A stretch of DNA of 64,000 nucleotides, from the NCBI RefSeq assembly GCF_009938225.1, contig NZ_AP019658.1:1-64000 (forward strand). Reading direction: 5' to 3'. Below the pieces are notes generated by a model. It did not search any database. It was not told the origin of the DNA and saw only the letters and a list, made by a program, of their open reading frames with translations. Below are positions 1 through 8,152 of this stretch, in pieces. A program made the position numbers and the translations under genes. Numbering within the stretch: the first letter of the stretch is position 1; each line of letters begins with the position of its first letter. The DNA is from Vibrio ponticus (lineage in GTDB: Bacteria > Pseudomonadota > Gammaproteobacteria > Enterobacterales > Vibrionaceae).

Positions 1-213
1 ATTCCGTTATTAGTAACCTAACGCTATTGTACAGCACTTAATGCTTTTTACAATAAAAAGGTGAACATACTACAATCGACAAACATCACATTAAATTGAG
101 ACAAACTTAGCCTTTTAATGATTTGTGAGACAAATTAGTTAAAAAATGACCATTCAATTTGTCACGCTTTACTCCCGCTAACACCACAAAACAAAAGTGT
201 TACAGCGTCACTA

Positions 214-228
214 ATTTACAATGTAAAA
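214..228. other. parS2 centromere site
   Basis: The palindrome ATTTACAATGTAAAA matches the chromosome II parS2 consensus NTTTACANTGTAAAN at every defined position. It would be bound by ParB2 for segregation of the second chromosome. It lies about 700 bases from the iteron array, as expected for a site clustered near ori2. Confidence 0.85.
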
Positions 229-260
229 AATAATTTTTGGGTGTCTTTTATCCAACTTTA

Positions 261-293
261 CCGGAACGATTAAAAAACCACGATAATTTACGG
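261..293 (+). promoter_or_regulatory. 39-mer-type RctB negative control site (copy 1)
   Basis: CCGGAA at 261-266 and TTACGG at 288-293 form a 33-base core. The same two hexamers with exactly the same spacing recur at 561-593. In V. cholerae the 39-mers bind RctB and inhibit initiation. The site assignment is inferred from repetition, spacing and position. Confidence 0.65.
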
Positions 294-405
294 ACAGTGT
301 CAAATGGACTTTAACAATTTCAGCTGGAAATTGAGCGATAGTAGAATTCACGATGAAATGAGGCTGATGCTCTCTACATTTCACTGTATTCAGCGTTGCA
401 GAACT

Positions 406-443
406 GAAAGCATGATCAAGGAAGCTATCATGATCATGCTTTC
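406..443. repeat. Pair of inverted RctB 12-mer iterons
   Basis: GAAAGCATGATCA at 406-418 is the exact reverse complement of TGATCATGCTTTC at 431-443, so the two iterons face each other. Each carries a GATC Dam site. In V. cholerae RctB binds such iterons when they are methylated. A degenerate copy follows at about 470-478. Confidence 0.8.
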
Positions 444-560
444 GTGTGTAAAACCCATTTACGGAAAAATGATCAAGGCGATTTGGTGTCGAAGCATCAA
501 CTTAGAACCCACTAAGAAGAGAGATCCAAAATAGGATCAATGATCAAGGTCGTCATTGTT

Positions 561-593
561 CCGGAAGCATGAGAATTCTGAGCTAACTTACGG
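561..593 (+). promoter_or_regulatory. 39-mer-type RctB negative control site (copy 2)
   Basis: CCGGAA at 561-566 and TTACGG at 588-593 reproduce the 33-base core of the site at 261-293. It lies between isolated iterons in the incompatibility-type region left of the minimal origin. Confidence 0.65.
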
Positions 594-691
594 TGAAATG
601 CTGATGAACACTAGCTTTGCGCAAAATAAGCCTAAGAACCGAGCGAAATCGATGCGACATTCGATTTGGAAAGCAAACGCATTGAAATCCT

Positions 692-704
692 TGATCATGC
701 TTGC
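692..704 (+). repeat. Isolated RctB iteron
   Basis: TGATCATGCTTGC differs by one base from the 12-mer TGATCATGCTTTC. It lies alone between the 39-mer-type site and the minimal origin. Confidence 0.65.
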
Positions 705-813
705 GGATATCTATTTTCAATGTCGAAAACATGCTTTTAGTTATAAGAGTTGAAATTTCAATGACACGATTGATGATATAAGCGGCAAAATTGCGTAGAA
801 TAAGACCCTACCT

Positions 814-826
814 TGATCATCGTTTC
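814..826 (+). repeat. Isolated RctB iteron, ATCG variant
   Basis: TGATCATCGTTTC is the second iteron form found in this origin; identical copies occur at 936 and 959. It is separated from the regular array by the DnaA box. Confidence 0.7.
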
Positions 827-888
827 GACATTACTGCGAGTAATACCAGGCAAAGACCTATTTGCATCGCCAAAAGCTAAGATCCGGC

Positions 889-897
889 TGTGGATAA
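889..897 (-). other. DnaA box
   Basis: TGTGGATAA is the exact complement of the consensus DnaA box TTATCCACA. It sits 15 bases before the first iteron of the regular array, as in other Vibrio ori2 minimal origins, where DnaA assists RctB. Confidence 0.85.
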
Positions 898-912
898 GGT
901 GTGTAACTATGA

Positions 913-1039
913 TGATCATGCTTCTTAGGTACTGTTGATCATCGTTTCAAAACTTTCATGATCATCGTTTCTAAAATGTTTGATCATGCTTTCCTTGCGG
1001 TAGTGATCATGTTTTCGGTCTAACCATGATCATGCTTTC
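913..1039 (+). repeat. Array of six direct RctB iterons (ori2 core)
   Basis: Iterons begin at 913, 936, 959, 981, 1004 and 1027, all in the same orientation with start-to-start spacings of 23, 23, 22, 23 and 23 bases, about two helical turns. Copies 2 and 3 have the ATCG form, copies 4 and 6 are perfect TGATCATGCTTTC, and copies 1 and 5 carry one change. Each contains GATC, so Dam methylation should gate RctB binding. Six regularly spaced iterons define the minimal origin in V. cholerae. Confidence 0.93.
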
Positions 1040-1200
1040 ACAAGCTAAAAAAAATATAACTTTACTTTCAGTTACTTAGAAGCAAAATTCCATTCAGATC
1101 AATAGATCATATAATCAATTAAGATCAATATAATCAGAAAGATCAGTTTAAAAGAACAATAAGTTTTTTCTTTATTTATGATCTTTTTTTCTTTATTCTT
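1040..1200. other. DNA unwinding element of ori2 with six ATCA repeats
   Basis: This very AT-rich stretch follows the iteron array. ATCA tetranucleotides start at 1098, 1106, 1114, 1124, 1133 and 1142, spaced 8 to 10 bases apart, and four of them are part of GATC. In V. cholerae RctB binds one strand of such a region to open the origin. T-rich tracts follow at 1160-1200. Confidence 0.8.
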
Positions 1201-1223
1201 CGGGAACTATATCGATATTACGG
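1201..1223 (+). promoter_or_regulatory. 29-mer-type operator in the rctB promoter
   Basis: CGGGAA at 1201-1206 and TTACGG at 1218-1223 repeat the hexamers of the 39-mer-type sites, but the core is 23 bases instead of 33. The 29-mer of V. cholerae is described as a shortened 39-mer that lets RctB repress its own gene. This one ends 22 bases before the rctB start codon. Confidence 0.65.
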
Positions 1224-1245
1224 CTTATGTGACACGGATCCAAGA

Positions 1246-3216
1246 ATGAGCTCAGAAGAAAAAATACTGATCAAAGCCCCACGCAGTCATAAGGATGGAC
1301 ATCTATTTGAAGTCTCCGAAGCAGCCGTAGACTGGATCGAACAATACCAACACTTTAAAGGTGTCACCAAAAGCATCGTTGAATTACTTAACTTGATCTC
1401 ATTACGCGGGTTTCGCAGTAAAGATGGGTTAGTTTCAACTACCGAACTCATCGAAGCAACTGATGGACAGATTACCCGTGCCGCGATCCAGCAACGTTTA
1501 CGTGCCGCGGTCAATGTCGGTTTGTTTGATCAAATTCCGGTTAAGTTTGAAGAAGGTTTAGCCGGAAAAACGATGCTGCACAAGTTTGTTAACCCAAATA
1601 AGCTCATTTCAGCCTTAGGTGCCACCAGCTTAGTCACCGAAAGTGTCAAACAAACAGAAAAGAAAAAGCGTTCAAAAGCACTTGCGCAGACTCAAGTGAA
1701 TAAGCGACTGCTTAATGAGTATGGTCTTAACACGCCACCAGCGATGAAAGATGAAGCGGATCAGTTTGTGGTATCGCCGACAAACTGGGCGGGCATTATC
1801 GATCAAGCGCTCGCGCCACCAAGAACCCGCAAAAACTATCAAAAATCGATGGTTTCGATCTCTGGTACACGCGCGGTGATCGAGACACGATCTTCAAAAA
1901 ATATTATGACGGTCGATGATCTGATGACCTTATTTGCGCTGTTTACGTTGACCGTGCAATATCACGATCACCATCAGCATCAATACCAGCTTGATGCGAA
2001 GCAGACGCCGAACAAAACGCCACTCTACATCACGGATATCCTCTCTTTGCGTGGCAAAAAAGATAGCGGACCAGCACGCGATTCGATTCGTGACAGTATT
2101 GATCGTATCGAATTTACCGATTTTCAGTTGCATGAACTAACAGGTCGCTGGTTAAGCGAAAACATGCCTGAAGGCTTTAAAAGTGATCGCTTCCGTTTCA
2201 TTGCACGCACCATTACGGCATCGGAAGAGGCTCCTACTGAGGGCGCTGACGGTGAAATTCGTATTAAACCGAACTTGTATATCCTCGTTTGGGAACCGTC
2301 GTTCTACGAAGAACTGCTAACTCGAGATTATTTCTTCCTATTTCCGCCAGAAATTTTGAAGCAGCACACTTTGGTATTCCAACTGTACAGCTACTTCCGT
2401 AGTCGTATGTCGCGTCGCCATACTGATGTGATGCTACTGAGTGAGCTGAATCAGAAATTGGCGCGTAACATTGAATGGCGCCGATTCTCGATGGATCTGA
2501 TCCGTGAGCTGAAGCGACTATCCGATGGTAAAGGGTCTGAGGATCTTTTTGTGGTCAATTTGTGGGGTTACCACTTAACGATCTCTGCCATTGCCGAAAA
2601 GAACAAGATCACAGACTATCAAGTTGATATTAAATGTGATGTGGAGGAGGTGCTGCGCTACTCACGAGCTCGTACAACTAACGCGGGTAAACGTAATATG
2701 GCGCCAACCCTGCCTAACCCATTACGTAACGAGATGGTCACTCGACAGCAATTAGACGAGCTTTCACAAATCATTGATGGCGAATTTGAGCCGATTCAAC
2801 GCAAAGAACGCTCACCAAAGGGCAATTTGGGTCGTCGTGTTAAGCAGAAAAAGCACTTAGTTGAGATTAATGCTGACGAAATTACCATAACCTTATCTAA
2901 ATATACCTCTGAGGAGGCGCTAGAACGCAGTATAGCGGCTTTAGCGGCAATGACAGGGCATTCCCAAGGATCTATCCGAGAAGAGTGTCTGGAGTTGATT
3001 GACAAGCTTGATTGGCTGAGAGTGGGTGAAGATCCTATTCCTTACCAAACCTTGAGTAAGATGGTTGAACTGTACAATACGCAAAGCGATAACAAACATC
3101 TGTCGATTGAACGATTAATCGCGGGCTTAGCGGTAAGACGCAAAGTATGTAAACAGGTGATGGACGGTCACCTTGATGAATCGGTATTCCGTGCTCTTGA
3201 TGAGGTGGCAATCTAA
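1246..3216 (+). CDS. rctB: Chromosome II replication initiator RctB
   Basis: RctB opens and controls ori2 of Vibrio chromosome II by binding iterons and 39/29-mer sites. The product has 656 residues, close to the usual 658, and begins MSSEEK followed by HKDGHLFEVSEAAVDWIEQY, as in V. cholerae. Conserved blocks such as PPRTRK, the RMSRRHTDVM segment of the DNA-binding core and the C-terminal ALAAMTGHS region are all present. The start ATG has only a weak ribosome site. The gene directly follows the iteron array and probable 29-mer operator, so autorepression is expected. It ends before a strong terminator and is convergent with thiE. The identification rests on full-length similarity and is very secure. 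Confidence 0.98.
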   Translation: MSSEEKILIKAPRSHKDGHLFEVSEAAVDWIEQYQHFKGVTKSIVELLNLISLRGFRSKDGLVSTTELIEATDGQITRAAIQQRLRAAVNVGLFDQIPVKFEEGLAGKTMLHKFVNPNKLISALGATSLVTESVKQTEKKKRSKALAQTQVNKRLLNEYGLNTPPAMKDEADQFVVSPTNWAGIIDQALAPPRTRKNYQKSMVSISGTRAVIETRSSKNIMTVDDLMTLFALFTLTVQYHDHHQHQYQLDAKQTPNKTPLYITDILSLRGKKDSGPARDSIRDSIDRIEFTDFQLHELTGRWLSENMPEGFKSDRFRFIARTITASEEAPTEGADGEIRIKPNLYILVWEPSFYEELLTRDYFFLFPPEILKQHTLVFQLYSYFRSRMSRRHTDVMLLSELNQKLARNIEWRRFSMDLIRELKRLSDGKGSEDLFVVNLWGYHLTISAIAEKNKITDYQVDIKCDVEEVLRYSRARTTNAGKRNMAPTLPNPLRNEMVTRQQLDELSQIIDGEFEPIQRKERSPKGNLGRRVKQKKHLVEINADEITITLSKYTSEEALERSIAALAAMTGHSQGSIREECLELIDKLDWLRVGEDPIPYQTLSKMVELYNTQSDNKHLSIERLIAGLAVRRKVCKQVMDGHLDESVFRALDEVAI

Positions 3217-3400
3217 ACAAGTGCTTGAATAGTAAATGAACAGTTTTACTACATTACGCTGACAGAGTACTGACAATGCAACTGAGCCAAACGTTATGAT
3301 TAATCACGAATAGACAACCTTTTGTCCTTTCTGATGAAATTTAAGGATACTTCCTATCCTATAGATTGGCTCATATTGTTACATTCATTCTGAATTGTTC

Positions 3401-3428
3401 GCGAGTTCTTATGAACTCGCTTTTTTTT
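3401..3428 (+). terminator. rctB terminator
   Basis: GCGAGTTC and GAACTCGC form an 8-bp perfect stem with loop TTAT, followed by eight T on the plus strand. There is no T tract on the other strand, so it serves rctB. Confidence 0.85.
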
Positions 3429-3453
3429 GTCTAAATTTTGCTGATTTTTTCCG

Positions 3454-4071
3454 TTATCGTTGCATTAACGCCAACAGTTCCTGAGCGGCTAACTTTGGGT
3501 CTTCCGCGTGACTAATGGCAGAAACCAGTGCCAGCCCATCAACACCCGTTGCGCTAAGTTGAGGAATGTTAGCGCGATTAATGCCCCCAATTGCCACGAT
3601 AGGCAGCCTTGTTTTGCGAAGCGCAAACTCTAAACCTGCGATGCCCCAATGTTTTTGGGTATTGGTTTTCGTTGGCGTCGCAAAGATCGCACTGAGCCCG
3701 ATGTAATCAATGGGCAGTTGATCGGCGACATTGAGCTGATCTTCGTTTTCGATCGACAAACCGAGGATCTTATCCGGACCAATCAATTTGCGAGCGATTC
3801 TCGCCGGCAGATCGCTTTGCCCTAGATGGAGGCCATCGGCATCAACGGCTAAAGCGACATCAACTCGGTCATTGATGATAAGCGGCACGCCTGTACCTTG
3901 CAGTACTTGTTTGACTGCCATGGCGCGTTCAATAAACGCACGTATATCACCATGTTTTTCACGTACCTGAACCATAGTGACGCCACCAGCGACTGCTTGC
4001 TCAACCACGTTTAGTAGAGTCGCGAGATCCTGCTGGTCATCGGTGACCAAATATAAACGGTAAGGGTTCAT
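3454..4071 (-). CDS. thiE: Thiamin-phosphate synthase
   Basis: Joins hydroxymethylpyrimidine pyrophosphate and thiazole phosphate to give thiamin phosphate. The 205 residues show a TIM-barrel pattern with VTMVQVREKH near residue 32, the substrate loop LHLGQSDLP near 80, the pyrophosphate loop with PTKTN near 130, and the AIGGI phosphate site near 160. It is the last gene of the riboswitch-controlled operon and follows thiM by 57 bases. It lacks any fusion to thiD or thiN domains. With thiM and thiD in the same operon it completes thiamin phosphate formation from salvaged precursors. Confidence 0.95.
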   Translation of the reverse strand: MNPYRLYLVTDDQQDLATLLNVVEQAVAGGVTMVQVREKHGDIRAFIERAMAVKQVLQGTGVPLIINDRVDVALAVDADGLHLGQSDLPARIARKLIGPDKILGLSIENEDQLNVADQLPIDYIGLSAIFATPTKTNTQKHWGIAGLEFALRKTRLPIVAIGGINRANIPQLSATGVDGLALVSAISHAEDPKLAAQELLALMQR

Positions 4072-4128
4072 AAGAGTTCCTATTGCGCTCCTACTTGTCG
4101 ATAAGCAGGAGCGGCTGAGTGAAATGGA

Positions 4129-4929
4129 TTAAGCGTTTTCGCTCATTTGCAGCTTGATGCGCGCGACTAGATCAGAAGGTTCAAGCTGATAGAGAGTATC
4201 GAGCAGCGCCGTTTGTAGGCTGCCAGGACCCGCTGCTTGCTGTGCGGCAATTTCACCCGCGACGCCAAGTACTGCCGCCGCAGCGACGCCAGTATCCTCA
4301 CCAACCGCTGCAAATGCGCCTGTAAGCGCCGATAATGTACAACCCATCCCAGTGACGCATGGCATCATTTTATCGCCATTAGAGAGCTTTACAGTGCGTT
4401 TGAGAGTAACGACGTAATCGGTCTCTCCGGAAATCACCACGTTGGCGCCGTACTCTTTGACTAAGAACTGGGCAGCACCAAGTGCCGCGTCGCTGCTGTC
4501 GAGCGCATCAACGCCCTTGCTTTGCGCTTGTTCACCAGCCAAGGCGATAATTTCCGATGCGTTACCGCGAATGATGAGCTTGTCTGCTAAGCGAGCAATT
4601 TGACGCGACGTTTCCGTTCTTAGACTACTGGCACCACAGGCCACAGGGTCGAGTACGACGATTTTGTCATTGGCATTGGCTTGCTCAACCGCAAACCTCA
4701 TTCTTGGCGTCCAAACACTATCGAGAGTGCCGATATTGATCACCAGAGCCCCGGCAAAAGAGAGCATTTCAGCCATTTCTTGTTTTGAATGCGCCATGAT
4801 AGGAGAAGCGCCTATAGCCAGTAAGGCATTGGCGGTGTTGTTCATCACGACATAGTTGGTGATATTAACCACCAGCGGTTTTTGCTGGCGAACGGCATTA
4901 AGAGCTTGCGAAATTTGTTCGATTAACAT
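4129..4929 (-). CDS. thiM: Hydroxyethylthiazole kinase
   Basis: Phosphorylates 4-methyl-5-hydroxyethylthiazole so that ThiE can use it. The 266-residue product has the N-terminal [14 protein letters not shown] block, the LDPVACGAS segment near 95 and the C-terminal [15 protein letters not shown] motif with the active-site cysteine near 200. Size and motifs fit the ribokinase-like ThiM family. It starts 9 bases after tenA ends and lies upstream of thiE, so it belongs to the salvage operon. Confidence 0.95.
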   Translation of the reverse strand: MLIEQISQALNAVRQQKPLVVNITNYVVMNNTANALLAIGASPIMAHSKQEMAEMLSFAGALVINIGTLDSVWTPRMRFAVEQANANDKIVVLDPVACGASSLRTETSRQIARLADKLIIRGNASEIIALAGEQAQSKGVDALDSSDAALGAAQFLVKEYGANVVISGETDYVVTLKRTVKLSNGDKMMPCVTGMGCTLSALTGAFAAVGEDTGVAAAAVLGVAGEIAAQQAAGPGSLQTALLDTLYQLEPSDLVARIKLQMSENA

Positions 4930-4938
4930 GGCTGTTTC

Positions 4939-5610
4939 CTATTTTACTAAATGGGCATCAAGCCCTTGCTGCCAAAAGGCAATTTCCATACGAGTCGCGG
5001 TTTTAAATACGTGGATGAGGTTTTTCCCGCGAGCGCTATCAATCTCTATGTCGGCGAGTAACTGGTTGAAGTGTTCAGCACCTGAGGCGACTCCGGTTTG
5101 GAATTCATCGCCTCCGTATAACTGGATCCAGCTTGCGTACGGGTTACCTTCAATCTGAGTCTGTGGGTCATTGATCAACAGATGACCAATGGTGGCATAG
5201 CCAATAGAGCAAGGAGCAAGAGCGGCATAGAGATCGACCAGGTCACCACTCATACCGGCATCCAACACATATCGGGTGTAGGCAACGGTGCCAAAATCTT
5301 CGGCTTCGTTTTCAAGGTCTGCCTCCGTTAGCCCCCATTGCTCGCAATAGCTCACATGGTGAGCGATTTCTGAATCGAGCAGAGCATGCACACTTGGCAA
5401 TGCGCGACGCATATCATCAAGTGTGCGAGCCTTGTAAATTGCCAGCGCATAGGCACGAGCATACTGTTTGAGAAATAAGAAATCTTGCTTGAGGTAGTGA
5501 AGAAAACAAGCCTGTGGCAAGGTGCCTTTTGCTAATTGTTGTACAAAGTCATGCTGAGTATATTGCTGCCAATCTTCTTGGCATGCCTCAATTAAGTCTT
5601 GGTATTGCAT
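4939..5610 (-). CDS. tenA: Aminopyrimidine aminohydrolase TenA (thiaminase II)
   Basis: TenA hydrolyses aminopyrimidines from degraded thiamin to hydroxymethylpyrimidine, which ThiD then phosphorylates. The 223 residues form the all-helical TenA fold: the LAPCSIGY motif near residue 132 holds the expected active-site cysteine, YGGDEFQ lies near 170, and RMEIAFW near 210 holds the expected glutamate. It follows the substrate-binding protein by 18 bases. Placement beside a pyrimidine-type transporter argues for a salvage rather than a regulatory role. Confidence 0.93.
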   Translation of the reverse strand: MQYQDLIEACQEDWQQYTQHDFVQQLAKGTLPQACFLHYLKQDFLFLKQYARAYALAIYKARTLDDMRRALPSVHALLDSEIAHHVSYCEQWGLTEADLENEAEDFGTVAYTRYVLDAGMSGDLVDLYAALAPCSIGYATIGHLLINDPQTQIEGNPYASWIQLYGGDEFQTGVASGAEHFNQLLADIEIDSARGKNLIHVFKTATRMEIAFWQQGLDAHLVK

Positions 5611-5628
5611 GATGAGTAAATCCCAGTA

Positions 5629-6579
5629 TTAGTTGAAATTTGGTACGTAATCTTGTGCTTTTGGTAGCGTGGTAATGATCTTTTGTGCGTACATAAATTG
5701 GGCATAATCGTCGTAACGTTTGAGATCCACTGCGGCAGGACGCAGGGCAAAGCGGGTTAACGTGTCATTCCATGCGCGTTGGTTTAGTTCATTGTTGAGT
5801 GTGTCAGGCGCGTAGCTGACGAACTCTTGCCAAGCTTGCTTAGGGTGATTGACGATATAAGTTGTCGCCTGCTCGAGCGCTTGGTTGAAGGCTTGAATGG
5901 CTTGTTTATCATAGGTGTTTGCGTTGGCAACAAAAACCAACTCATCATAAGTTGGTACTCCATGTTCCTCAGGGAAGAAAGCTTTGGCTTGATAGCCCTC
6001 TAATGCTAATTGGTTGGTTTCAAAGTTGCGTAAACCACCCCAAATTGCATCCACTTTGCCTGAAGCGAGTGACGAAGAGAGTGCCCAACCGACGTTGATG
6101 ATCTCTACATCTGAGTAGCTCACATTGGCGCTTGCTAGCATAGTACCGATCGTCGCTTCTTCATTACCCGCGATAGCGATGCCGATTTTCTTGCCTTTTA
6201 AATCACTCAGATGGTTGCTGTGACCATTGTCGAGCACCATCAGGGTATTTAGCGGTGTCGCTATTAGGGTGGCAGAGCGGATCAAAGGCAGCCCAGCCGC
6301 AACATCAATGGTCAAATTTGGTTGGTATGAAATTGCCATATCCACTTTGCCAGCGGCGACGAGCTTAGGGGGCATGGTTGGGTCAGCTGGCTCTAAGATA
6401 TTGACTTGCAAACCATGTTGTTTGAAATAGCCTTTTTGTTGAGCAATGACAATCGGTCCATGGTTGGGGTTTACAAACCAGTCGAGCATTAAGCTAATAG
6501 GTTTATCTTGCGCTAAAGCGTGAGTGGATATGAGGCTAGCAAGCAGAGCCGTTACGCGTACGAATTTGATGTTTAACAT
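5629..6579 (-). CDS. ABC transporter substrate-binding protein for pyrimidine precursor (ThiY-like)
   Basis: A 316-residue periplasmic binding protein of the NMT1/THI5 family, with signal peptide ending ALA-QDKP near residue 24. SLMLDWFVNPNHGPIVIAQQ near 30 is typical of family members that bind formylaminopyrimidine or hydroxymethylpyrimidine. LKGKKIGIAI and KVDAIWGG are further family blocks. It lies 22 bases after the permease gene in the thiamin operon. The exact ligand (formyl-aminopyrimidine or HMP) cannot be told from sequence alone. Note that no cysteine lipobox is present. Confidence 0.88.
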   Translation of the reverse strand: MLNIKFVRVTALLASLISTHALAQDKPISLMLDWFVNPNHGPIVIAQQKGYFKQHGLQVNILEPADPTMPPKLVAAGKVDMAISYQPNLTIDVAAGLPLIRSATLIATPLNTLMVLDNGHSNHLSDLKGKKIGIAIAGNEEATIGTMLASANVSYSDVEIINVGWALSSSLASGKVDAIWGGLRNFETNQLALEGYQAKAFFPEEHGVPTYDELVFVANANTYDKQAIQAFNQALEQATTYIVNHPKQAWQEFVSYAPDTLNNELNQRAWNDTLTRFALRPAAVDLKRYDDYAQFMYAQKIITTLPKAQDYVPNFN

Positions 6580-6601
6580 GTCTATTCCTTGTTGAAGTCG
6601 C

Positions 6602-7402
6602 CTATTTGTTTTCCCATGGAATGGCGGTTTTTAGTAATTTGTCGGTGATGAAATAGAGCGCGACAGAAATCGCAGCCAAAATAAATAACGCGGCAAACAT
6701 TTCATCGATGATCATGCGGGCATTGGCTTGCAGCATCAGATACCCCAATCCCGCACTGGAGCCCACCCACTCCCCAACCACCGCGCCAATTGGTGCGATG
6801 ACAACAGCAACACGAATACCCGAAGCTAAGGTCGGTAAGGCGGCAGGTAATTGAATATGGCGTAACAATTGCCATTTAGATGCGCCCATCGTTTTGCCAA
6901 GGTCGAGGTAACCCGTTGGGGTATTACGTAGTCCGTCGTAACAACAAGTTGTTACAGGAAAGAAGATAATGATTGCAGCCATCACCACTTTGGATGCGAT
7001 GCCGTAGCCGAGCCAAAGCATTAATATCGGTGCAATGGCAAAAACAGGAATCGCTTGGCTGGCGATAAGAATGGGTAGCAACCAGCGTCTTAGGGGCTCA
7101 AACAACAACATTTGCAGGGCAAACAATAACCCCATCGTGATACCAAGCCCCAAGCCGAGTAAGATCTCCTGCGTTGTTACCCAGCTATGTTTGAGCAGTA
7201 CAGGGTAGCGATTGAGCATGGTGTGCAGTACATCAAGTGGGGCAGGTAGGATAAAGCTCGGCATATCAAATGCCACCACAATCAGTTGCCATAACCCGAG
7301 GATGATTAATGCGCTAAAGATGAGTCTGAGCACTGGGCGGTGGACCTGTTCGCGCTCATCAAGCAGTTTTGCTGGCGTTGACCCTTGGGTTATATCAGTC
7401 AT
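6602..7402 (-). CDS. ABC transporter permease of thiamin precursor uptake (ThiX-like)
   Basis: A 266-residue inner-membrane permease of the TauC/SsuC type with about six membrane segments and the EAA loop around GLRNTPTGYLDLGKTMGASKWQLLRHI. The start MTDITQGS at 7402 is chosen because it overlaps the stop of the ATPase gene by 8 bases, which suits translational coupling; an upstream in-frame extension would overlap the ATPase gene by more than 170 bases and has no family support. Together with the binding protein and the ATPase it forms a complete importer. Confidence 0.9.
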   Translation of the reverse strand: MTDITQGSTPAKLLDEREQVHRPVLRLIFSALIILGLWQLIVVAFDMPSFILPAPLDVLHTMLNRYPVLLKHSWVTTQEILLGLGLGITMGLLFALQMLLFEPLRRWLLPILIASQAIPVFAIAPILMLWLGYGIASKVVMAAIIIFFPVTTCCYDGLRNTPTGYLDLGKTMGASKWQLLRHIQLPAALPTLASGIRVAVVIAPIGAVVGEWVGSSAGLGYLMLQANARMIIDEMFAALFILAAISVALYFITDKLLKTAIPWENK

Positions 7403-8147
7403 AGTCGCGCTCCAATTGATGTAAAATCGCTTGTTGCAGCGCCGCGCACTCGGCATCGAGACTTCTTGGCGGCAAGGTACTGGGTACCGTAAGCTTGACC
7501 GCTTGTGCTGGGGTTCCCTGCAGTACATAAAGCTGATCAGCCAAGCGCACCGCTTCTTGTGGATCATGGGTGATTAGAATCACGGTTTTGTTGGCGAGTA
7601 ATTCAGCAGCAAGTCGTTGTAGTTTGTGCCTAGTAACCGCATCGAGCGCAGAAAATGGCTCATCCATCAGCACCAGCGGCTTGTCTTGCATCAGGGTACG
7701 CGCCAATGCGACTCGTTGGCGCATGCCTCCAGATAATTGATCGGGCTTTGTGTTGGCATATTGAGCGAGATCGACTTGTTCAAGCAGCGCTAGTGCCTTG
7801 TCTTGCATCTGCTGCTGATCACTTGCAGTAAATTTGGCGCTGAGACAGACGTTATCTAACACGTTGAGCCAAGGCAGCAATAAATCTTGTTGTGCCATGT
7901 AGGCAATGCGTTGTTCAAAAGGTTGATCATCACTTGAACGTATCTCACCACTAAGAGTGACGCTGTCACCTAGCAATCCAGCAAGATAGCGTAAAAGTGT
8001 GGTCTTGCCACTGCCACTGCGCCCCAACAATACAGTCCAACATCCAGCAGGAATCGACATATTAACGTTGGCTAGCGTGGCGACCACGTTAGTTTGGTAC
8101 TGTAAGTAGGCGTGATTGATTTCCACGCCCAAAGCTTGTGTCGTCAT
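7395..8147 (-). CDS. ABC transporter ATP-binding protein of thiamin precursor uptake (ThiZ-like)
   Basis: A 250-residue ATPase with Walker A LGRSGSGKTT near residue 42, Q-loop YMAQQD, signature LSGGMRQRVALARTL near 140, Walker B VLMDEPFSALD near 160 and switch histidine in LITHDPQEA. It is of the nitrate/taurine/NMT1 transporter class, which agrees with its permease and binding protein. It starts 5 bases after thiD ends. Confidence 0.93.
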   Translation of the reverse strand: MTTQALGVEINHAYLQYQTNVVATLANVNMSIPAGCWTVLLGRSGSGKTTLLRYLAGLLGDSVTLSGEIRSSDDQPFEQRIAYMAQQDLLLPWLNVLDNVCLSAKFTASDQQQMQDKALALLEQVDLAQYANTKPDQLSGGMRQRVALARTLMQDKPLVLMDEPFSALDAVTRHKLQRLAAELLANKTVILITHDPQEAVRLADQLYVLQGTPAQAVKLTVPSTLPPRSLDAECAALQQAILHQLERDYD

Positions 8148-8152
8148 TGGCT

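Larger units (their letters stand above)
1..1245. other. Replication origin region of Vibrio chromosome II (ori2)
   Basis: No convincing gene lies in the first 1245 bases. The region holds a parS2-type site, two 39-mer-type sites, scattered RctB iterons, a DnaA box, six iterons in direct array, an AT-rich stretch with ATCA repeats and a 29-mer-type operator, followed directly by rctB. This order (incompatibility region, minimal origin, initiator gene) is the known layout of V. cholerae ori2. The untranslated rctA transcript of V. cholerae would map to about 250-760 here. Bases 1-213 contain AT-rich sequence with no further site I recognise; the parAB2 genes are expected just left of the window. 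Confidence 0.93.

Noticed and set aside
44..58. Second parS2-like site near the left edge
   Set aside because: TTTTACAATAAAAA keeps only one arm of the palindrome; the TGTAAA arm is absent.
459..478. Third 39-mer-type site
   Set aside because: TTACGG is present at 459-464 but there is no CCGGAA at the required distance upstream; it overlaps a degenerate iteron instead.
304..753. Two open frames of 76 and 65 codons in the origin region
   Set aside because: They run through iterons and a 39-mer-type site, repeat site-encoded peptides, have no ribosome sites and correspond to the untranslated rctA region of V. cholerae.
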